From the NCBI GenBank assembly GCA_903864485.1, contig CAIPGD010000002.1:1-11095 (forward strand): DNA of 11,095 nt. Direction: 5' to 3'. The DNA comes from an uncultured bacterium (GTDB taxonomy: Bacteria > Pseudomonadota > Gammaproteobacteria > Burkholderiales > Burkholderiaceae_E). The translations under genes and the position numbers were made by a program. Below the pieces are notes generated by a model. That model did not search any database, had not been told where the DNA came from, and saw only the letters and a program-made list of their open reading frames with translations. Below, in pieces: positions 6,536-11,095 of this stretch; position 1 is the first letter of the stretch; each line of letters begins with the position of its first letter.

Positions 6536-7342
6536 GCGATCCGCCAACTGATACCAGAGCGCCTGCGGAATTTCCTCGGCGCGCTCGGTCCCCGCGATTT
6601 CGGGCGCGGATACGCCTCGTGCAGCGAGCCACGGCAACAAGGTGCCCCGCAACATTTTGCGACGCTGCCCAAACCCCGCTGCAAGCACAGCCTCGAGAGC
6701 GCTCAGACTGCGGACCTGCGGACTGGCGAGGGGCCGCATTCGAAAGACTGCCGAGTCAACCCGGGGCGGCGGGTCAAACGCCTGGGGCCCGACTTCAAAC
6801 AAGAAATCAATGCAGTACCACGCCTGGAGCAAGACGCCGAGCCGCCCGTACGCCGCCTGTCCAGGTCCGGCCGCGAGACGCTCGACCACCTCTTTTTGCA
6901 GCATGAAGTGCTGATCCTCAACGATCGACACCTGATCGATCAATCGAATCAGCAAAGGGCTCGAAATGTTGTAGGGCAGGTTGCCAACAATCCGCAGTTT
7001 GCGGCTCGATGATGCCGTTGCGACCGACTGTTCAAACGACTGCGCAACCAACTGCCCAAAGTCAAAACTCAGCGCATCGGCTTCGTGCAAGACCAGTTGC
7101 TCGGGCGTGAACCGCCTGCGCAAACGTGCCACCAAATCACGATCGAGTTCAACCGCATGCATCTGCGGCAGGTGGGTCAACAGATGCTGCGTGAGTGCCG
7201 CCAAGCCGGGGCCGATCTCAACGACAAGGTCATTCTCGCGCAAGCCCATCGCCGCGACGATCGCGCGCAAAACCCCCTGATCGACCAGAAAGTGTTGCCC
7301 GAAGCGCTTGCGCGCCTGGTGCGCACCGCTGCGTTCAGTCAA
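6509..7342 (-). CDS. rsmA (ksgA): 16S rRNA (adenine1518-N6/adenine1519-N6)-dimethyltransferase
   Basis: RsmA/KsgA uses S-adenosylmethionine to dimethylate two adjacent adenines in the 3'-terminal hairpin of 16S rRNA, a late step in 30S assembly. The product is 277 aa (E. coli 273). Motifs are RKRFGQHFLVD (11-21), the SAM-binding VVEIGPGLAALT (40-51), AVELDRDL (63-70), Asp89 in HEADALSFDF, the catalytic NLPYNISSPLL (121-131), LQKEVVERL (148-156), PPPRVDSAVF (191-200) and RRKMLRG (227-233). About ten extra residues (around 103-113) precede the NLPY strand. I take the start as TTG at 7342-7340, since the family N-terminus begins just before HQARKRFGQHF and there is no nearby in-frame ATG or GTG. 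This start overlaps the surA stop by 8 nt, implying coupled translation. The open frame extends to 7465 but only through surA coding sequence. Confidence 0.96.
   Translation of the reverse strand: MTERSGAHQARKRFGQHFLVDQGVLRAIVAAMGLRENDLVVEIGPGLAALTQHLLTHLPQMHAVELDRDLVARLRRRFTPEQLVLHEADALSFDFGQLVAQSFEQSVATASSSRKLRIVGNLPYNISSPLLIRLIDQVSIVEDQHFMLQKEVVERLAAGPGQAAYGRLGVLLQAWYCIDFLFEVGPQAFDPPPRVDSAVFRMRPLASPQVRSLSALEAVLAAGFGQRRKMLRGTLLPWLAARGVSAPEIAGTERAEEIPQALWYQLADRLAIVQSSV
6527..6541. other. Short perfect hairpin around the metallopeptidase stop codon
   Basis: GATCGC (6527-6532) and GCGATC (6536-6541) are perfect inverted repeats separated by TAA, the stop of the metallopeptidase gene. The 6-bp stem with a 3-nt loop has no T run on either side, so it is not a standard terminator. 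It is the only symmetrical element I see at this convergent gene end, and I see no conventional terminator for either gene. Confidence 0.35.
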
Positions 7343-8630
7343 GCCGCAATTCAACGAAGGTTTTGTCGCGCAGCCGGCGCAACCATTCCTGCGCCTGCTC
7401 CTCAATCTTGCGCTCGCGAATGACATTGCGGGCAGCGATGCGCTCGCGGTCTGCGGCCGAGCCATTGCGACGCTCGTTCACCACGATGAGGTGCCAGCCA
7501 AAGGGACTTCGAACCGGTTGACTGAGTTCATTTAACGGGAGGGCCTGCATGACCTGATCAAATTCTGGAACGGTATCGCCTGGGTCCAGCCAACCGAGAT
7601 CGCCTCCGCGGGCAGCACTGCCATCGGCGGAGTATTGCCGCGCCAGATCCGCAAACTCAGACCGACGTGCGAGTACGCGTTCGCGCAGCTCGTTCAGCAG
7701 GCGCTGCGCTTCGGCATCGCCGGCGGGGCCACTGCCCGGACGCACCAGAATATGGCGGGCGCGGGTCTGCACAACGGGCTTAGCGGATTCAGAAGCAGCA
7801 CTGCGTTCCTCTTCGAGCCGGACGACATGAAAACCGGCGCCACTGCGCAAAGGTCCGGCGACCGTGCCGGCCGGTTTGCCCTGCAAGGCGTCGGTGAACA
7901 GGGAGGGCCAGCGGTCGGCGGTTCGCCAGCCCAAAGAGCCACCGCTCTCAAGGGCACCCCTTGCGTCAGAAAAGGTCGCAGCCAGGCGGGAGAAATCAGC
8001 GCCAGCCCGAGCTTGACGAGCGATGTCTTCGGCCCGCAGACGCAAACGCTCAATTTGCTGTGGTCCGATGTTTTCAGACACGCCCACGAGGATCTGAGCG
8101 ATCTTGAGTTCGGGCACCCGAGCCTGCCGGGATATGTTGACCTGCAAATCAACTTCGCTTTCAGCAATTTCGATCCGCGCGTCCACTTCACGCTCGCGCA
8201 AACGGGTCATCAAGATACCGTCGCGCATGTCGCTTCGAAACCGCTCAAAGGTCATGCCGTCCGATTCGAGGCGATCGCGAAACGCCGAGACGGTCAACCC
8301 GTTTTCCTCAGCCATCCGCGCAACCGCTCGCTCGATTTGAACATCTTCAACGCGCAATCCGAGTTCACGGGCCGACTGGACCTGAGCGCGATCCAGAATC
8401 AGGCGCTCAAGCACCTGCCTCTGAAGCTCTGCATTGTCCGGGAGGGTGACGGCCTGCTGACGCAGTTGCCGCTCGGCCATCCGGGAGCGCAGGTTCAGTT
8501 CCCCCGCAGTGATGGGTTCGCTGTTGACGATGGCGACTATTCGATCAACGGGTTGCGGCTCAGCCGACACCCCTGCGTGAAATGCGATCGCCAAAAAGGC
8601 ACTGCCTGCAGACAAAAAAAGTGACTTCAT
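7335..8630 (-). CDS. surA: Periplasmic chaperone and peptidyl-prolyl isomerase SurA
   Basis: SurA escorts unfolded outer-membrane proteins, LptD among them, across the periplasm to the BAM complex. From ATG 8630 it is 431 aa (E. coli 428). Residues 1-23 form a signal peptide, with predicted cleavage after AGVSA. The N-terminal chaperone domain (PVDRIVAIVNSEPIT to about 170) is followed by two parvulin domains, about 174-275 (KIAQILVGV, GGSLGWR, GFHVVRLEE) and 288-388 (RARHILVRP, GGDLGWLDPGDTVPEF, PFGWHLIVV), and a C-terminal helix. The ATG overlaps the lptD stop as ATGA (8630-8627), so translation is probably coupled to lptD. The frame is open to 8684, but the start at 8630 gives a proper signal peptide. 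A run of seven T lies in codons 4-6. The stop overlaps the ksgA TTG directly, leaving no room for pdxA. Confidence 0.97.
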   Translation of the reverse strand: MKSLFLSAGSAFLAIAFHAGVSAEPQPVDRIVAIVNSEPITAGELNLRSRMAERQLRQQAVTLPDNAELQRQVLERLILDRAQVQSARELGLRVEDVQIERAVARMAEENGLTVSAFRDRLESDGMTFERFRSDMRDGILMTRLREREVDARIEIAESEVDLQVNISRQARVPELKIAQILVGVSENIGPQQIERLRLRAEDIARQARAGADFSRLAATFSDARGALESGGSLGWRTADRWPSLFTDALQGKPAGTVAGPLRSGAGFHVVRLEEERSAASESAKPVVQTRARHILVRPGSGPAGDAEAQRLLNELRERVLARRSEFADLARQYSADGSAARGGDLGWLDPGDTVPEFDQVMQALPLNELSQPVRSPFGWHLIVVNERRNGSAADRERIAARNVIRERKIEEQAQEWLRRLRDKTFVELRLD

Positions 8631-10909
8631 TCGTAACCGAAATAACGACCGGTCGAGATCTCGCGATCCGGGCGAACCCGCCAACCTGGGATGCTTCGGC
8701 TCAATATAGCAGAGGGGTCAGAGCCGATCTTGGCCAGACCGCTTAACTCGAGCTGGAGGGAAACCGCCGTCGTCCGCGAGATCGCCGAAGTCACGTACTG
8801 TTGAAACACCACGCGAGTCGCCCAGCAGTCCTCGCGATACTCGGCACCCGCCAAGGATTCGACAAGACCCGGCTGGATTCCGGCGATTTCTGCGAGGGTC
8901 CAGTTGAAGCGGCCCAATAGATACCAACGCTCTGAAACCGGCCATTGTGCAGACACATCGATCTGGTCCACTAGATCCCGACGATAGCGGTACGCAAGAT
9001 TCACGATGTGCTCTGGGCGCGGGTTCCAGCGGGTGGCGAAGTTAAACCTGGGAACACGGGCTTCAGCCAGATTGGCCTGCATACCCCCATCAACGGTCCA
9101 CCCAGGATTGATGGTGGCGCCCCCAGCCGCCAGCAGATCTGATCGGGTGTCACTGCGCGGCGCCTCACCCGCAATCGTCACCCGTTGCGGCTCAAAGTAA
9201 AGCCGCTGCCCGATCCCAAAGCGCAGCGCCTCGCGGCCCGTCGCTGGATCGAGGAAACGGGTTAGCAAGGCGGTTGTGAGCTGATTGACATCGGCGATTC
9301 GATCATTCCCGACAAAAGTATTATTCGAAAAAAGCTGGGCAAAATTAAAGTCGGCCTGTGCGGTATCGAAAAGCGGAAATTTCGACTGATCTCGATACGG
9401 TGTGCGCACGTAAAAAATCCGCGGCTCGAGGGTTTGAGTCCAGACCCGCTGATCGGTCCACGTCATCGGACGCTCGAACACGAGGCCAGAATCCATCGAC
9501 AGCGTTGGCAGAAACCGGTTCAGCGCCCGCGTTCCGCTCAGATCACCCGGAATTCCTGGCGTCACGACGTTCGAGTCAAGGTAGTAGGACGATGCATGGA
9601 AGCCGAGTCGCGGGACCAAGAAGGCGCCGGGGCTTCGGAAGCTCCAGGCAACCGTCGGATGGGCCACCGCACGCCAACCAGCCGCTGACCCTGCGATGGG
9701 CCGCTCAAAACGGGAGAGATCAAAGCCCGAGGCCAGATCAAAGCCCTTCAAATCCCGCAAATCCCAATTTGCAGCCAACTGCGGCACGCGCGAATACGGC
9801 GGGGCGGCACGTGCTTCGAGGATGTTCTGGTAAGACGCAGCCCGCGCGAGGACGGTCCAGTCGCCCAGAGTTCGAGTCAGAAAGGCTTCGCGCGGCAGAC
9901 TGCGCTCGGAGGCGCCCAAGATCGAGGTCGAAAAATCTGCAAAGTAGTTGTCGTCGGAGACCCCGCGGACTGTCCAGCCGCCCGACCACCCGCGCCAGTC
10001 AGAGATCTTGTTGGTCGCGGAGGCGAACCAGCGGTCTCGCCCGGCCGAACGATCACCTGGCAAGGCTTCCAATCGCACTTCACCGGCCTGCTCGGGTTCG
10101 AGGTACCTGAACAATCCACCCACCTGCAAGCCACGTCGGGTCAGGAGGCGCGGGTAGACGGTCAAATCACGGTTAGGCGCGATGTCCCAGTAGTAGGGTG
10201 CACTGACCGAGAGACCGGTCCGCGATGAGACCCGTCCGGTCGGTAACAAGAAACCCGAGTGACGTCCCTCACCGATTGGGAACGACAACTCGGGGAGTTC
10301 CATAATTGTTGTTCCGAAGAAATCGATCTTGGCATCGCGCGTGCGGGCAACGCCAGCCGGTTTGTCATAGTTCAACATGCTGGCACGAACAAACCAGGCT
10401 GGACGCTCGGGCGTGCAGGTGCTGTAACTGGTATCGAACATCGCAAGTTTGCCGCGACCAATAAAGTCGATGCGGCGCGCAGACCCGCGGCCCGATACGG
10501 CCGGGATCGAAAATTCGGCCCGTTCGAAATGCCCGACCATCGAATCGAGACGCAGTTCCAATTCAGGTCCGGTGAACACAAGACCATCCCGAGCGAGCCG
10601 CACGGCCCCCGAGGCAAGCGCCTCGTCGTCGTTTTCGCGATAGGTGATCTGATCGCCCCGCAAGCGGGTGCCCCCGCGTCGCAACTCGGCATTGCCGAGG
10701 AACACCGTTTCCTGGCCGATCTGTCCGCGCACCGAATCGGCGCGGGCAAACGCGGGGGACGCCCCAACCGCGGGGGCTGGCGACAACTCGGTGGCCATTC
10801 GCAAGGGAACCGATTCGACGGCGAGCAAAGCCCGTGGCAGGAGCGCAAAGGCGCCTGCAACAAATGCAGTGATGACGGCCGTCACGGCCACGTTGTGTGG
10901 AGCAGGCAT
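8627..10909 (-). CDS. lptD: LPS-assembly outer-membrane protein LptD (Imp/OstA)
   Basis: LptD is the beta-barrel of the outer-membrane LPS translocon; with lipoprotein LptE it inserts LPS into the outer leaflet. From ATG 10909 it is 760 aa (E. coli 784). Residues 1-30 look like a signal peptide, with cleavage after RALLA. An OstA/LptA-like periplasmic domain covers about 58-190 (ADSVRGQIGQETVFLGNAEL; LRGDQITYRENDDEALASG), followed by the barrel, including ELSFPIGEGRHSGFLLPT and the C-terminal LSRSIPGW. Only two cysteines occur in the protein: Cys165 in SYSTCTPERPAWF and Cys695 in YREDCWATRVVF, where E. coli has four. The frame continues open to 11029, but the signal peptide fixes the likely start. 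The gene overlaps surA by 4 nt and is divergent from a probable sugar-kinase gene. Confidence 0.96.
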   Translation of the reverse strand: MPAPHNVAVTAVITAFVAGAFALLPRALLAVESVPLRMATELSPAPAVGASPAFARADSVRGQIGQETVFLGNAELRRGGTRLRGDQITYRENDDEALASGAVRLARDGLVFTGPELELRLDSMVGHFERAEFSIPAVSGRGSARRIDFIGRGKLAMFDTSYSTCTPERPAWFVRASMLNYDKPAGVARTRDAKIDFFGTTIMELPELSFPIGEGRHSGFLLPTGRVSSRTGLSVSAPYYWDIAPNRDLTVYPRLLTRRGLQVGGLFRYLEPEQAGEVRLEALPGDRSAGRDRWFASATNKISDWRGWSGGWTVRGVSDDNYFADFSTSILGASERSLPREAFLTRTLGDWTVLARAASYQNILEARAAPPYSRVPQLAANWDLRDLKGFDLASGFDLSRFERPIAGSAAGWRAVAHPTVAWSFRSPGAFLVPRLGFHASSYYLDSNVVTPGIPGDLSGTRALNRFLPTLSMDSGLVFERPMTWTDQRVWTQTLEPRIFYVRTPYRDQSKFPLFDTAQADFNFAQLFSNNTFVGNDRIADVNQLTTALLTRFLDPATGREALRFGIGQRLYFEPQRVTIAGEAPRSDTRSDLLAAGGATINPGWTVDGGMQANLAEARVPRFNFATRWNPRPEHIVNLAYRYRRDLVDQIDVSAQWPVSERWYLLGRFNWTLAEIAGIQPGLVESLAGAEYREDCWATRVVFQQYVTSAISRTTAVSLQLELSGLAKIGSDPSAILSRSIPGWRVRPDREISTGRYFGYE

Positions 10910-10918
10910 GGCGTCGTT

Positions 10919-10924
10919 ATTATA
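10919..10924 (-). promoter_or_regulatory. Candidate -10 element upstream of lptD
   Basis: On the - strand the bases read TATAAT, a perfect sigma-70 -10 hexamer, ending 9 nt before the lptD ATG at 10909. I see no TTGACA-like -35 at 16-18 nt and no TGn extension. Transcription from it would start only about 2-4 nt before the ATG, giving a nearly leaderless mRNA. It could be a chance match in an AT-rich patch, or the real promoter may lie further upstream. Confidence 0.35.
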
Positions 10925-10929
10925 GAGAC

Positions 10930-11095
10930 GTGAACCAGACTCCCACTCCAATACCCGGGCCGGATTCGCGCGCCGCCCAACCGCCTGCGCCGGCTGCCGA
11001 ACCGTGGCAATCGATTGCAGCCCAACCAACGCCCAGGGCCAGCCTGGTGCCGCCGGCAGACGAACGCGTTGCGGCGTTGCGGCAATGGCTCGGGG
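10930..11095 (+). CDS. Probable AmgK-type sugar kinase (aminoglycoside phosphotransferase family), N-terminal fragment
   Basis: An open + strand frame runs from GTG 10930 to the right edge, 55 codons with no stop. The first 40 or so residues are rich in Pro, Ala and Gln and are not recognisable; the last part, ADERV-type sequence leading to ALRQWLG, resembles the opening helix of AmgK-like kinases. In many betaproteobacteria the gene divergent from lptD encodes AmgK, which phosphorylates N-acetylmuramate or N-acetylglucosamine in cell-wall recycling, followed by murU. The assignment rests mainly on position and this short match; no catalytic motif is in view. A second GTG at 11047 has AGGG (11035-11038) 8 nt upstream and would remove the low-complexity segment, so it may be the true start. 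The frame is also open back to a GTG at 10897. Confidence 0.5.
   Translation, partial: MNQTPTPIPGPDSRAAQPPAPAAEPWQSIAAQPTPRASLVPPADERVAALRQWLG

Noticed and set aside
7635..8624. Long + strand open frame (329 aa) opposite surA
   Set aside because: It lies wholly antisense to a clear surA, has no recognisable domain, and long antisense frames are common in GC-rich genes.
9358..10110. + strand open frame (250 aa) opposite lptD
   Set aside because: Arg/Ser/Pro-rich, no motif, entirely within lptD.
10259..10933. + strand open frame (224 aa) opposite the start of lptD
   Set aside because: Antisense to the OstA-like domain of lptD with no recognisable family; treated as a shadow.

Overview
The window is a piece of bacterial chromosome, most likely from a betaproteobacterium of Burkholderiales type. 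The protein motifs match that group: the Lnt active-site region, the PlsC-like block I and the divergent lptD/phosphotransferase pair. The base composition is GC-rich and the genes are tightly packed. I see no rRNA, tRNA, CRISPR array, insertion sequence, prophage or plasmid function. This is core housekeeping DNA.

Left half, all on the + strand (1-6535): the 3' part of lnt (apolipoprotein N-acyltransferase), then glyQ and glyS (the two subunits of glycyl-tRNA synthetase), gmhB (a heptose-bisphosphate phosphatase for LPS core sugar), a PlsC-type 1-acylglycerol-3-phosphate acyltransferase, and a YgjP-type zinc metallopeptidase. Most gaps are 5-40 nt, so this looks like one or two transcription units. 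A GC-rich hairpin over the lnt stop may partly separate lnt from glyQ.

Right half, on the - strand (10909-6509): lptD, surA, rsmA/ksgA. lptD and surA overlap as ATGA, and surA and ksgA overlap by 8 nt, so the three are probably co-transcribed and translationally coupled. SurA is the periplasmic chaperone that delivers LptD to the BAM machinery, and LptD is the outer-membrane LPS translocon, so this operon and lnt/gmhB/plsC on the left all serve the cell envelope. The pdxA gene usually found between surA and ksgA in proteobacteria is absent. At the right edge the start of a divergent + strand gene is visible, probably the AmgK-type sugar kinase that commonly sits opposite lptD.

The two arms converge at 6509-6535, where the ends of the ygjP-like gene and ksgA overlap tail to tail inside a 12/24-bp tandem repeat. 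A second short-repeat patch, a 14-bp unit twice followed by a 12-bp unit three times, fills the gmhB-plsC junction. These two repeat patches, the missing pdxA, the two-cysteine LptD and the divergent start region at the right edge are the points of interest. I found no sign of a new multi-gene system; the gene content is ordinary.
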